Source of the DNA: Rhodocytophaga rosea
Lineage (GTDB): Bacteria > Bacteroidota > Bacteroidia > Cytophagales > 172606-1
NCBI RefSeq assembly: GCF_010119975.1
Contig: NZ_CP048222.1
Location: 7,292,501 to 7,356,500, forward strand
DNA length: 64,000 bases
Direction of reading: 5' to 3'
The position numbers were made by a program, and so were the translations under genes. Below the pieces are notes generated by a model that was not told the origin of the DNA, searched no databases, and saw only the letters and a list, made by a program, of their open reading frames with translations. This document shows, one piece after another, positions 47,992 to 57,355 of this stretch. The stretch's first letter is position 1. Every line of letters begins with the position of its first letter.

Positions 47992-49866
47992 TCAGGACGG
48001 TTGTATATTTTCAGCAGGACCAGATTCGCCATACTGGGTAGATAAAATACCGGCTGGCACGGAAAGTTCGCCAGTTTGTGGATCAATGAGTCCATTACGT
48101 TCATCTTCGATATTAGTGGCTTGTGTATATACATCCCCGGCAATAGGATGATTGCGGAGTTCCTTTTTGAATTGCCTGATCCGTTCTGCCCGGTCTTCCA
48201 GATCTGCCGGACCGCCATAATCTGCAAATCCGAAACCTCCCCATTCGCTTACAACCAAGGGCACTTGTTTACGGTAGAAAAATGGATCACCTACCACCAG
48301 CGGCAATACCGCTACGCCATCCATGTGTCCTTCAGAAAGCCGGTTAAGCAATTCACGCCATCTGTCCAGGTCCGGGGTATATAAATGAGCGGTTAGTAAA
48401 TCTGATTTTAAACGGCCCTCCAGCGAAATGTGCTGCCATCCATCGTTGTCTACGACCAGAAATTGTGGGTGATAGATCTGCAGGTAATGGTAGGTATCGA
48501 TAATGTATTGACGGGTATCCGGACTTGTCGCAATATCCTGTATGCCCCAGTCTTCATTATACAAACTCCAGATTACCACTGATGGATGTGATTCTATCAG
48601 GGCTAACATGCGGTGCAGTTCATCCCAATGGTTTTTGCGGCTGATTTTGCTTGAGCTATGCGGACTGGGAACTTCCACCCAGAGTAATACACCAATTTCA
48701 TCTGCCAGATTATAGATACGAGGGTCAACACCGGCTATGTGTACTCTAACCAGATTACAGCCTAGTTCTTTCATGGCATAGAAGTGCTTCTTCATTTCTT
48801 CAAAGGTAGCTGCACCTGGCTGGTATAATATGCCATCTATGTACGTTTGCTTGTTATTCAGATACACATACCGTCCGCGGGCTTCAATTTTCCGGAGGCC
48901 AAAGTGAGCTTCGATTTGCGAAACATATTCATTGGTATCTATTAACTGGGCAACTACACGATACAGATTAGGTGTTTCTGGTGACCAGAGTTTTGCCTTA
49001 GGTACTTCCATTACTACCCGTTGATTCTTTTGTCCGGCTTCCAGCCGTAGCGGAAATTCAGAAGTGGCAAGGGGTTGCTCTCCGACAGATTTACTTTTTT
49101 CATAAATGTTAAGCCTTAGTTTATAACATCCCGGATCATGTATTCTGGTGGTGAGGTTAAAGCGCACCAGTTGATCTTCTACCACACTCACTACCCCAAA
49201 ACGTGACCGTAACCTGTTTCGCTCGACGGTTTCCAGCCATACGCTCCGCACGGCGCCAGAATAGGTCTGATACCAGATACCCCCCCGTTTGTACACATGA
49301 GATTCCTGTTTTCCTCTGGGGATTTCTGCATCCATCGTATCGGCAATCCGTACAGTGAGTTTGTTTATTGGACGCAGGTGTACCTCCTGTAGTTCATAGG
49401 AAAAGGAAGTATATTCCCCATAGTGTACTTCCTCTCCTTCAATGGTGTGCAGGGGATGCCCATTAAGCCATACCCTGGTTTCATAGCCGCATGCCCCAAA
49501 AGTAAGCTGAAACATAGAATTTGCCATAGACCCGTTCCGTTCCGGTAAAGTAAACTCGCGTTCATACCAGATGGTGACTTTATCATGCCAGGTTGGTGCA
49601 GTTGGATTTTGTTGAATTTTAGCTTCTATCAGATGTGCCTCTACTGAACCCGGCCAGTGAGCCTTATGCTCAAAGTCATGACTCAGATACCAGCCCTCTT
49701 GTAGGCCATGGTCTTCACTGTCTAATGAAAATTTCCATTCTCCATCCAGTAGTAAAAAGTTGTTTGGCCGTAATACCGCCCTTGGTAAGGGACCTGTCAG
49801 GTATTGGTAATTACGTACATCGTCTGTGGTTTCAGAAAAGTCGGAATTGGTGGGCTCTATGTTCAT
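47992..49866 (-). CDS. Glycoside hydrolase family 2 protein
   Basis: A 624-residue enzyme with the three-domain GH2 layout. The N-terminal sugar-binding jelly roll (NFLLLDGEWKFSLDSEDHGL, ITIWYEREF-like, HPLHTIEGEEVHYGEY) includes KRGGIWYQTYSGAVRSVWLE. An immunoglobulin-like linker follows, then the TIM barrel with the acid/base Glu in VIWSLYNEDWGIQD and the nucleophile Glu in VVSEWGGFGFADYG. No signal peptide is evident. It would cleave beta-linked sugars (galactose, glucuronate or mannose types cannot be separated). It is convergent with the small protein gene and divergent from the GH13 gene. Confidence 0.88.
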   Translation of the reverse strand: MNIEPTNSDFSETTDDVRNYQYLTGPLPRAVLRPNNFLLLDGEWKFSLDSEDHGLQEGWYLSHDFEHKAHWPGSVEAHLIEAKIQQNPTAPTWHDKVTIWYEREFTLPERNGSMANSMFQLTFGACGYETRVWLNGHPLHTIEGEEVHYGEYTSFSYELQEVHLRPINKLTVRIADTMDAEIPRGKQESHVYKRGGIWYQTYSGAVRSVWLETVERNRLRSRFGVVSVVEDQLVRFNLTTRIHDPGCYKLRLNIYEKSKSVGEQPLATSEFPLRLEAGQKNQRVVMEVPKAKLWSPETPNLYRVVAQLIDTNEYVSQIEAHFGLRKIEARGRYVYLNNKQTYIDGILYQPGAATFEEMKKHFYAMKELGCNLVRVHIAGVDPRIYNLADEIGVLLWVEVPSPHSSSKISRKNHWDELHRMLALIESHPSVVIWSLYNEDWGIQDIATSPDTRQYIIDTYHYLQIYHPQFLVVDNDGWQHISLEGRLKSDLLTAHLYTPDLDRWRELLNRLSEGHMDGVAVLPLVVGDPFFYRKQVPLVVSEWGGFGFADYGGPADLEDRAERIRQFKKELRNHPIAGDVYTQATNIEDERNGLIDPQTGELSVPAGILSTQYGESGPAENIQPS

Positions 49867-50178
49867 GTGTGAAGTATGGATTATATGTGTTTAACTCAGG
49901 CAAAATGAATGGTGGTGGAATTACCCAACGATATTTTACGGGTTTACGGAAGAAAAGTGACACCTATCTTTTGAGCAGCTTTTGAAATAAAATGCTCAAC
50001 TTATACAAGCATACCAGAAATTCAATAGCCCAAATAGTAGAAATAGTAGGTGAGCTGAAAATATTACTCCATTTTATTTCTATCCGTTAATGCTCAAATA
50101 ATGGTGGCTAAACATATCTATTCATATGGAAAGAGCTGTAAAAGAATCCATATCCGTTGCTATGCGTATAGGTGAACT
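49867..50178. other. Divergent intergenic region, nothing specific recognised
   Basis: Some 310 bp separate the GH2 and GH13 genes. No ORF, repeat, or full promoter consensus could be identified, although both promoters must lie here. Confidence 0.4.
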
Positions 50179-51785
50179 ATGGCAAACAAACATGATAAAC
50201 CTCTGTGGTGGCAAAAAGGCATTATTTATGAAATTTATCTGCGCTCTTTTAAAGATAGCAATGGCGATGGGATAGGAGATTTAAAAGGTATTATCAGCGA
50301 GCTGGATTATTTAAAATGGCTTGGCATAGATGCCATCTGGATTACTCCTTTTAATCCTTCTCCTATGAAAGACTTTGGGTATGATATTTCTGACTACACA
50401 GGTGTGCATCCCTTGTTTGGGAATATGCAGGATTTTGAGCTTCTGCTGGAAGAAACCCATAAACGCGGACTCAAATTAATTATTGATATTGTTCCAAACC
50501 ATACCTCCAGCGAGCATCCCTGGTTTCTGGAATCAGCCTCTTCCCGCGACAATCCTAAAAGGGACTGGTATCTCTGGCATGATCCGGCAGCAGACGGGGG
50601 GCCTCCTAATAACTGGCTGGGTGTACTGGGGGCAGTGGCTGGGAATGGGATGAAAATACACAGCAGTATTACCACCATGCCTTTCTCAAAGAGCAGCCTG
50701 ATTTAAACTGGCGTAATCCTCAGTTGCAGCAGGCGATACTGGAGATGATGCGCTTCTGGCTGGATAAAGGGATAGATGGCTTCCGGGTAGATGTGATGTG
50801 GCATTTAATTAAAGATAAATACTGGCGAAACAATCCACCCAATCCTAATTTTAAAGAAGGTATGCCCACCTATGATAAATTTCTTCCTTTATATTCTACT
50901 GATCATCCGGAGGTACATACGGTGGTAGCTATGTTGCGGAAAGTAGTAGATCAATACAAAGAAAAAGTGCTGATCGGGGAGATGTACCTGCCAGTAGAAA
51001 ATGTAGTGGATTATTATGGACAGGATGGGTCTGGCGCACATTTACCAGGGAACTTTCAGCTTTTATTGCTGGATTGGAATGCCAGAAAGATTGCGTTAGA
51101 AATAGATAAATATGAATCTTCATTGCCGGAAGGAGCCTGGCCTAACTGGGTGTTGAGTAACCACGACAGACCCCGCTTAAGCACACGTATTGGTAAAGAA
51201 CAGATTCTGATTGCAGCTATGCTTCTGCTCACGTTAAGAGGAACGCCTACCTTATATTACGGCGATGAAATTGGTATGAGCAATGTAGAAATTCCAATGG
51301 AAGAAGTGCAAGACCCACAAGGTAAGCTTATGCCTGAACTGGGTTTAAGCCGTGATCCTCAACGTACACCAATGCAATGGAACAAAGAAGATAACGCCGG
51401 CTTTACTTCAGGCAAACCCTGGCTGAGAATTGCCCATGATTTTAAGCAGGTAAATGTTGAAACACTGAAAGAAAACAAGGAATCTATCCTCCATTTCTAT
51501 AGGAAGTTGATTGCACTGCGAAAAAAAGAACCTGCTTTGCACGAGGGAAGATATGCACCAGTATTAGCAGAAGGAGATATACTAGCCTATCTCCACCAGA
51601 CAGACTCAGTTCAATTTCTGATCGTACTTAATTTAGGTGGACAGACAGCTGATTTTATTCCTGCAGGTATCCCGATGAAAGGAAAAGTAGTAATATCTAC
51701 TCATCCGGAAAGGGAAGGAATGAAACTGACCGGCAATCCTATTAAATTGAAATCAAATGAGGGAGTAATTATTCAATTATCTTAG
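50179..51785 (+). pseudogene. GH13 alpha-amylase-family enzyme, interrupted by a single-base frameshift
   Basis: The frame beginning MANKHDKPLWWQKGIIYEIY matches oligo-1,6-glucosidase/trehalose-synthase-like GH13 proteins: IDAIWITPFNPSPMKDFGYD, LIIDIVPNHTSSEHPWFLES, RDWYLWHDPAADGGPPNNWL. It then turns to nonsense and stops at 50706. The correct frame resumes upstream of the 50724 start with DLNWRNPQLQQAILEMMRFW, nucleophile in GIDGFRVDVMWHL, acid/base Glu in VLIGEMYLP and transition-state Asp in LSNHDRPRL. One extra G in the G5 run at 50628-50632 restores LGGSGWEWDENTQQYY. Cytoplasmic, acting on alpha-glucosides. It is annotated as one disrupted gene; the indel is likely an assembly error. 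Confidence 0.9.
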
Positions 51786-52042
51786 CTGTGCAAGCTGTCA
51801 TTAACGCTTACAATATACGATGCTTTGCCTAAATCTGTGTGCAAGCCATTCGTAGAAGGAATATGTTAGGGAAAGGCTTCTTTATGTATACTAAGGCAAA
51901 GTACCGTAAAACCGCTGGTTCGCTTTTATTTTTTTGATTGCTGTGTAAGTTCTCTGGAAGAAAAAAATATATGAATTAGTAAAGAATCTGCTTATTCGCT
52001 ATTATTTTTAAATAATCTTCATCCAAAGTTCATCGAAGGGCA

Positions 52043-52837
52043 ATGAAACTATTTCTACTCCCATTACTTATTGTTCTCCTTACTGGTTGCGATCAAATAA
52101 ACAAAGTAGCGCAGGCAGTTACTAAAAAAATGGAAGCAGGCAATAGTAATACAAACAAGAAAGAAAAAAAGAAAAAACAGAGAAAAAGGGATGGCCTGGT
52201 AGTAAGTAAACGAAAAGATGGTTCTATTTTGTCGGAAATAAATTTAAAGGATGGTAAATACCATGGTCCCTCAAAAGATTATTATGAAGATGGCACCCTG
52301 CGTACAGAATATAACTATGTAGCAGGCGTACTGGAAAATGACTTGAAGGTATATCATAAAAATGGGAAGCTTTATAAACTTACTCCTTATGTGCATGGTA
52401 AAATCCACGGGACAGAAAAAATATATAGTACAGAAGGTAAATTAATTGCTGAACATCCTTATAAAAATGGTTTTCCTGGTATTGGTTTGAAAGCGTATTC
52501 AAATCAGGGAAAAGTTGTGCCATTCAAAGAATCCATAGTAGTAGAGGAGATAGACAATATTGCGTTGAAAGAGGAATATATTCTGAAAATATCTTTATCT
52601 GATAAAACCAGACAGGTGAAGTTTTATATTGGAGAACTCACCGAAGGTAAATATATGAATGATAAACTGAGAAACATTCTTACCAGGAATGGGGTAGGGG
52701 AGATCCGCTATGCAGTTCCTGCAGGGTTCTATGCGATGGAAAAGCTTAATATTATTGCCGTAAAATCTACCGGTGAAGGCGGAAAATATATTACGCAAAC
52801 CAGATTTAATCTAGCTATTGAAAATAAGGATTTATAG
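52043..52837 (+). CDS. MORN-repeat-like lipoprotein (YwqK-like)
   Basis: A 264-residue protein with a lipobox (LLPLLIVLLTGCDQINK) and a lysine-rich stretch KKEKKKKQRKRDG. Central repeats of the MORN/YwqK type follow: LKDGKYHGPSKDYYEDGTLR, YVAGVLENDLKVYHKNGKLY and YVHGKIHGTEKIYSTEGKLI. The C-terminal part is beta-rich and unassigned. It should be attached to an envelope membrane. Some homologues are annotated as antitoxins of the YwqK family, but no toxin gene is adjacent, so that label is not used here. Confidence 0.8.
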   Translation: MKLFLLPLLIVLLTGCDQINKVAQAVTKKMEAGNSNTNKKEKKKKQRKRDGLVVSKRKDGSILSEINLKDGKYHGPSKDYYEDGTLRTEYNYVAGVLENDLKVYHKNGKLYKLTPYVHGKIHGTEKIYSTEGKLIAEHPYKNGFPGIGLKAYSNQGKVVPFKESIVVEEIDNIALKEEYILKISLSDKTRQVKFYIGELTEGKYMNDKLRNILTRNGVGEIRYAVPAGFYAMEKLNIIAVKSTGEGGKYITQTRFNLAIENKDL

Positions 52838-52902
52838 GCCTAATATGCCTAACAAAAATGAAAAACATAGTTGGATGGCAGTATATGATTTGATCACTTT
52901 TT

Positions 52903-53511
52903 ATGCAAAAAACATTACTTATTCTCCTTTTTAGTCTCATTTATGTTCAAACGAAAGCTCAACAGTGGTCGGCCCAAAATGCTCTTTTTGTTGAGTTTGG
53001 TGATACTTATCAACTGAATTACTCAATAAATTACAGCCGGATTATACACACTTTTAATACAACAGCTGTAAGTGTTACTGCCGGCATATCACTCGAACCT
53101 GTAAGCAAAAGTAATTTTTTACAGGCCCTTTTTCCAGTAGAACTCACGCTTTTTAATGGAAAGCAAAATCACTATTTTGAAACAGGGCTTAGTTTTGTTC
53201 CCGGCATCTATTACGATTATTACTTATCTTCTCCATATCTTCCAGAAGAAAAACAAAAGAAGATTCTGACCAAGAAAGAATTTGGAACAACAGCTGGACT
53301 AAGGATTGGCTATCGCTATCAAAAGAAGCAAGGAGGTTTGTTTTTTAGAGCTGCTTTTACACCTACCTTCTATACAAGCTTTAGCCCTTTTGATAAAACA
53401 AGAGTGCGAATACTAAAGGATGATTGTCTAGTCTGTTTCACATCTATGCGTTCGTATTACGACTTTGTTTTAGAACCGGGAATAAATATTAGTTTAGGAA
53501 AAAGTTTTTAA
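52903..53511 (+). CDS. Putative outer-membrane beta-barrel protein
   Basis: A 202-residue exported protein (MQKTLLILLFSLIYVQTKAQ, signal end at KAQ). The remainder alternates polar and hydrophobic residues in strands (NYSINYSRIIHTFNTTAVSV, ETGLSFVPGIYYDYYL, GLRIGYRYQKKQGGLFFRAA) and ends LGKSF, with a terminal Phe, as in outer-membrane beta-barrels. No family is named. It is encoded 65 bp after the MORN-like lipoprotein gene on the same strand; both may sit in the outer envelope. Confidence 0.75.
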   Translation: MQKTLLILLFSLIYVQTKAQQWSAQNALFVEFGDTYQLNYSINYSRIIHTFNTTAVSVTAGISLEPVSKSNFLQALFPVELTLFNGKQNHYFETGLSFVPGIYYDYYLSSPYLPEEKQKKILTKKEFGTTAGLRIGYRYQKKQGGLFFRAAFTPTFYTSFSPFDKTRVRILKDDCLVCFTSMRSYYDFVLEPGINISLGKSF

Positions 53512-53616
53512 ACTTAACATGAATGACTAGGCATAACGCTTGGTTCAACAGATCAGCGGCACATTCCAAAGCACTACTCTAAGCACAAGGCCACGCTGCA
53601 GGGAAGTTTTGATTCG

Positions 53617-55203
53617 TTATTTCAGTATCTGCAATCTCCGCTGCATTTCATAATCGTGGGGGGCAAGCTCTAGGCCTTTGGTTAAAATTGCTTTCGCTTT
53701 TGCCTCATTCCCGGCCCGGAAATAATACATAGCGCCGGTAGAATAAACTCTGCCGATCAGATTGCTGTTTACTAAATCTTTTCCTCTGTCGGGAAATAAC
53801 TTTTCAAACCTGGCCCTTAACTTTTCTGCCTCAGCAATCTTTTTTAGTTCATACTGCTGTCCGCAAAAGATTAAGCACGCCTGAAGCAGATTGGTATAAA
53901 AAATATTATTATTGAGAAGTGCAGGAAATCTCTGTTCATACGTGCTCAACGTTTCCAGTACTCTGGCCCCATCACTTTGCGACTTTAATGAATTGCCCAA
54001 GGCTGAAACAAATAAGGTTTGCACATCTAAGTTTTCAGGTTTCAGCACATATGTTTTCTCTGCGAATGCAAGTGCTTTCTGATAGTTACCCTGGTTATAC
54101 AAAATCCTGCTCCGCTCATAGTGATAAATATACCCGATTTCCTGCGCCAGTTCTTTATCTGTAATAGCGGTGCTGATTTTCCCGTAAAACTGATCGTATA
54201 GATCCGGACGGTTATTTGTAATGAGATGAATTTGAGTCATTCTATGAAAATCAGCTAAAACCGTGTTTTTACTGATTCCAAACTCTTTGTACTTGCCAAG
54301 ATACCTGGAAAGCTTAATAAGATAATCGGCATCTTTGAGGGTGGCATAATTTTTTTTATCCAGAATGAGAACAGCCGTAGAGAGTAACAGATAAGCCGCT
54401 TTATGGCAAGGATAAAAAAGATACGCTTTTTCCAGTTGCACAAATGCTTCTTCTAGCTGGTTCTCCTGCAATTTATAGAGGGCATCGTTCATGTACTGGA
54501 TGCCCAGTAATTCTTTTATCGTGATATTTTCTTCAGAAAAATAATATTTATCGAACAATACATTGGTGCTTTCAGCTTTATATTCCTGTTCACTGATTAG
54601 CTTGCCAGATCTCAGATTCGATACAAAACTCGTTTTGAACTTGTCATCAAACACCATATACCCCTGACGTGGATCAGTAGTTTCTATCAGAATTTTTTGT
54701 GTTTGAGGGTAGGTGATCAGATATACGTGCGTAGGTGACTCCTTAATCGTATAGGGAATTTGCATATCATCGAACAAGAGTCCATACAGAGCGGTTGCGG
54801 ATACACAGTTATAATTTCCATTTTTAAATATCTCATGGAAGTGGTTCTTCATTTCATACTTACTCAGCAGGCGTTCATGTGTCTGACTATAGATCGCTTT
54901 AACCTTTTTTGCTTCATTTTTCTTTTGTAAATCAGCCGTATTTAGCTGCTTCAAATTTTCCTGATACGCCTGATTCGCCGCAGCAAACTCACTGCTGCCG
55001 GTTTCTTTACTTACAGCCATAAACAAAGCCAGGTAATTTTTTTTGTCCTGCATGAAATACTCCCCAAACGCCTGCTTTTCAAAGGGGGAGTTATAGGTAA
55101 TTTCTTCCATTCTCACCAGAGAATCTGTTGATAAGGCATATAAGGAAGAGGATTGAATCAAAAAAAATACAAAGAAAAGGGGAGCAAGTAAACGGTAATG
55201 CAT
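53617..55203 (-). CDS. Exported transglutaminase-like/TPR protein
   Basis: A 528-residue protein with a signal peptide (YRLLAPLFFVFFLIQSSSLY). Around residues 130-170 a transglutaminase-like (cysteine-protease fold) core appears: NYNCVSATALYGLLFDDMQI with the putative nucleophilic Cys, then SPTHVYLITYP with the His and IETTDPRQGY with the Asp. After about residue 220 the protein is built of TPR-like helical repeats (RSRILYNQGNYQKALAFAEK, GAMYYFRAGNEAKAKAILTK). It may process or cross-link an extracytoplasmic protein; activity is inferred from motif layout only. Single gene, convergent with the beta-barrel gene. Confidence 0.78.
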   Translation of the reverse strand: MHYRLLAPLFFVFFLIQSSSLYALSTDSLVRMEEITYNSPFEKQAFGEYFMQDKKNYLALFMAVSKETGSSEFAAANQAYQENLKQLNTADLQKKNEAKKVKAIYSQTHERLLSKYEMKNHFHEIFKNGNYNCVSATALYGLLFDDMQIPYTIKESPTHVYLITYPQTQKILIETTDPRQGYMVFDDKFKTSFVSNLRSGKLISEQEYKAESTNVLFDKYYFSEENITIKELLGIQYMNDALYKLQENQLEEAFVQLEKAYLFYPCHKAAYLLLSTAVLILDKKNYATLKDADYLIKLSRYLGKYKEFGISKNTVLADFHRMTQIHLITNNRPDLYDQFYGKISTAITDKELAQEIGYIYHYERSRILYNQGNYQKALAFAEKTYVLKPENLDVQTLFVSALGNSLKSQSDGARVLETLSTYEQRFPALLNNNIFYTNLLQACLIFCGQQYELKKIAEAEKLRARFEKLFPDRGKDLVNSNLIGRVYSTGAMYYFRAGNEAKAKAILTKGLELAPHDYEMQRRLQILK

Positions 55204-55410
55204 ATGGGCTAAATTGAATATTTGAGTATAAATTAGTTAATGTCTACTAATTGTAAATGGCTGCTTACATAAAAAATAGTTGAATAAATTTTACTTGATT
55301 CCAAAGAGCAGATATAAGATAAACAGCCTGATTAAATTATTCACTCAAGTATCTATTGAAAGGTAACAGTTCATGAATTAGCTATTACATTAATATAGTT
55401 TAACCGGCGA

Positions 55411-56484
55411 TTAAAATTCCAGGCTTAGCTGTGTACCGGTTTCCTGGTGCTTATCTTCCGGGTTAGAAATAGTAAGCCCCAGCAGCCTGATAGGTGAATT
55501 GGCCTCAATACTTTGGATAAGCTCTTTTGCCAGATGTATCATTAATTCATAGGTTCCGATAGGCTCAAGCAGCGTTTTGCTTCTGGTTACCTGCTCGAAA
55601 GTGGCATATTTTACTTTCAGGGTAAGGGTTTTGCCCTGCATGCCGCTTTTCTGCATTCTTTCTATCACTGCTTCAGCAATCGGCTCCAGGTGCATAAGAA
55701 TATTTACTGCGCCTGAAATATCCGCTTCAAAGGTGTTTTCTACCCCTACCGATTTGCGAATCCGGTTCGGGTTCACCGGACGGTTGTCTACGGCTCTGGC
55801 AATATGAAAATAAAAATGGCCTACTTTGCCAAACTGTTTGACTAACTCTTTTTCTGGTAATTTCTTCAGGTCTGCTCCCGTATGAATACCTAAGCTGTGC
55901 ATTTTTTCTGCCGTAACTTTTCCTACCCCAAAGAATTTATCTACTTCCAGATTTTCCACAAAAGATTCTGCCTCATGGGGAGCAATCAGCGTGAGTCCAT
56001 CCGGCTTCTGGTAATCGGAAGCGATTTTAGCCAGGAATTTATTAATAGAAATCCCGGCAGAAGCAGTCAGTCCGATTTCTGTTTTGATCTGTTGCTTGAT
56101 TGCTTTTGCCACCAGGGTGGCCGATGGGATCTGCTTTTTATTCTCGGTTACATCCAGAAAAGCTTCATCCAGGGAAAGGGGTTCTACCAGGTCTGTATAC
56201 TGGAAAAATATCTCCCTGATCTGCGAGGAAACTGCTTTATATACTTCAAACCGGGGTTTTACAAAAATGAGATCCGGACATCTCCGGTAAGCCATCCGGG
56301 AGGACATAGCAGAGCGTACCCCGAATTTTCTGGCTTCATAACTGGCAGCTGCCACAACCCCTCTTTCCCGGCTGCCTCCAACCGCCAGTGGTTTACCCTG
56401 GTACATAGGAAAATCACGCTGCTCAACAGAGGCATAAAAAGCATCCATATCTATATGAATGATCTTGCGTACAGATTCAGACAT
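55411..56484 (-). CDS. dinB: DNA polymerase IV (Y-family)
   Basis: A 357-residue Y-family polymerase. Motifs: IIHIDMDAFYASVEQRDFPM with the first metal Asp, YEARKFGVRSAMSSRMAYRR, the catalytic SLDEAFLDVTE, SAGISINKFLAKIASDYQKP, and a little-finger domain ending TQLSLEF with a QLSLEF clamp-binding peptide at the C-terminus. It copies damaged DNA with low fidelity when held by the beta clamp. Single gene; no LexA box is evident upstream. Confidence 0.97.
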   Translation of the reverse strand: MSESVRKIIHIDMDAFYASVEQRDFPMYQGKPLAVGGSRERGVVAAASYEARKFGVRSAMSSRMAYRRCPDLIFVKPRFEVYKAVSSQIREIFFQYTDLVEPLSLDEAFLDVTENKKQIPSATLVAKAIKQQIKTEIGLTASAGISINKFLAKIASDYQKPDGLTLIAPHEAESFVENLEVDKFFGVGKVTAEKMHSLGIHTGADLKKLPEKELVKQFGKVGHFYFHIARAVDNRPVNPNRIRKSVGVENTFEADISGAVNILMHLEPIAEAVIERMQKSGMQGKTLTLKVKYATFEQVTRSKTLLEPIGTYELMIHLAKELIQSIEANSPIRLLGLTISNPEDKHQETGTQLSLEF

Positions 56485-56693
56485 GGTAAACGGTAGCCTT
56501 TAGCAGGGAGAATTCTTACTATACCTATAATGAAGTAATCCCCTGATTATTGCGATAAGTTAAGATGTTTTTATGAAAATCAGTAGCCCTTGACAATAGA
56601 AACTAACATGATAAAATGGAAAATAAAGTAAATAAAAATTATGCGCCAGAATATCAAATTACGTATGCAGGTACTTAACCTATTATTTTAATT

Positions 56694-56963
56694 ATGATAC
56701 GAATAAAAGTCTTAATTCACCTGGGTGAACAAAAAATTGAGCATGCCACCGATACCATCGCGAATCTGGAACTCCTCGCCAACAATGGGATTATTTTACG
56801 CAAAGGAGACGTGATCAGCTTTTCTTCCCAGGACATTGAAGCCAACCTGGCCGATCCATTTCTCAAAGAGCTGCGCAAAATTGATACGGTAGTCTTCTTT
56901 TCTGCGGCACATACCAGTTATCAGCAGTATGATACAGTTGTCTCCTATTATCTGGTTCATTAA
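56694..56963 (+). CDS. Small hypothetical protein
   Basis: An 89-residue frame: MIRIKVLIHLGEQKIEHATD, then NNGIILRKGDVISFSSQDIE, ending HTSYQQYDTVVSYYLVH. It is compact, probably alpha/beta, with no signal or recognised family. It is followed 28 bp later by two tandem hairpins that would terminate its transcript, which supports it being a real gene. Confidence 0.6.
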   Translation: MIRIKVLIHLGEQKIEHATDTIANLELLANNGIILRKGDVISFSSQDIEANLADPFLKELRKIDTVVFFSAAHTSYQQYDTVVSYYLVH

Positions 56964-56990
56964 TATTGACCTTTCTCAAAATATGATTTT

Positions 56991-57064
56991 AACCTGAGCA
57001 GGTTGCTGCTCAGGTTATTAGTTCATGGCTTACCTTCCCGGGAATTAATAACGGAAGGTATTTT
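56991..57064 (+). terminator. Two tandem hairpins, second followed by a T tract
   Basis: The perfect 10-bp stem AACCTGAGCA (56991-57000) pairs with TGCTCAGGTT (57007-57016), followed by TACCTTCC (57031-57038) pairing with GGAAGGTA (57053-57060) and TTTTC. They terminate the 56694 gene. The rest of the 56964-57355 gap shows nothing else. Confidence 0.6.
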
Positions 57065-57355
57065 CTTGACTTTCCTGTTTGGTTACATGAAATAAAGACA
57101 AGTCTATTCTGCCACAATATTTTTTAGCCGGTATACTATCATGAGAACGTAAGCGTTTGATGGTAAACGCATTATTCATACATTTATAAGAAACCTTTGA
57201 ATACAGGCGAGTAAGTCCTTTCTATTATTTACTACTCATTCCAGTTGGTATAAATATCCAATCCAATGTTGCGGCCTGAAGATTTTTATGGCTTGTAAAC
57301 TTGGTTTATTTGTATATTAAAACGAATATATAACAGCTAAAATAATACTTGGTGC

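Noticed and set aside
52043-52837. YwqK-like protein considered as the antitoxin of a toxin-antitoxin pair.
   Set aside because: It is a lipoprotein and no toxin-like gene is adjacent.
53520-53600. A GC-richer tract beginning GGCATAACG that recalls the start of integron attC sites.
   Set aside because: No matching inverse core (GTTATGC) or paired arms were found, and no integrase gene is present.
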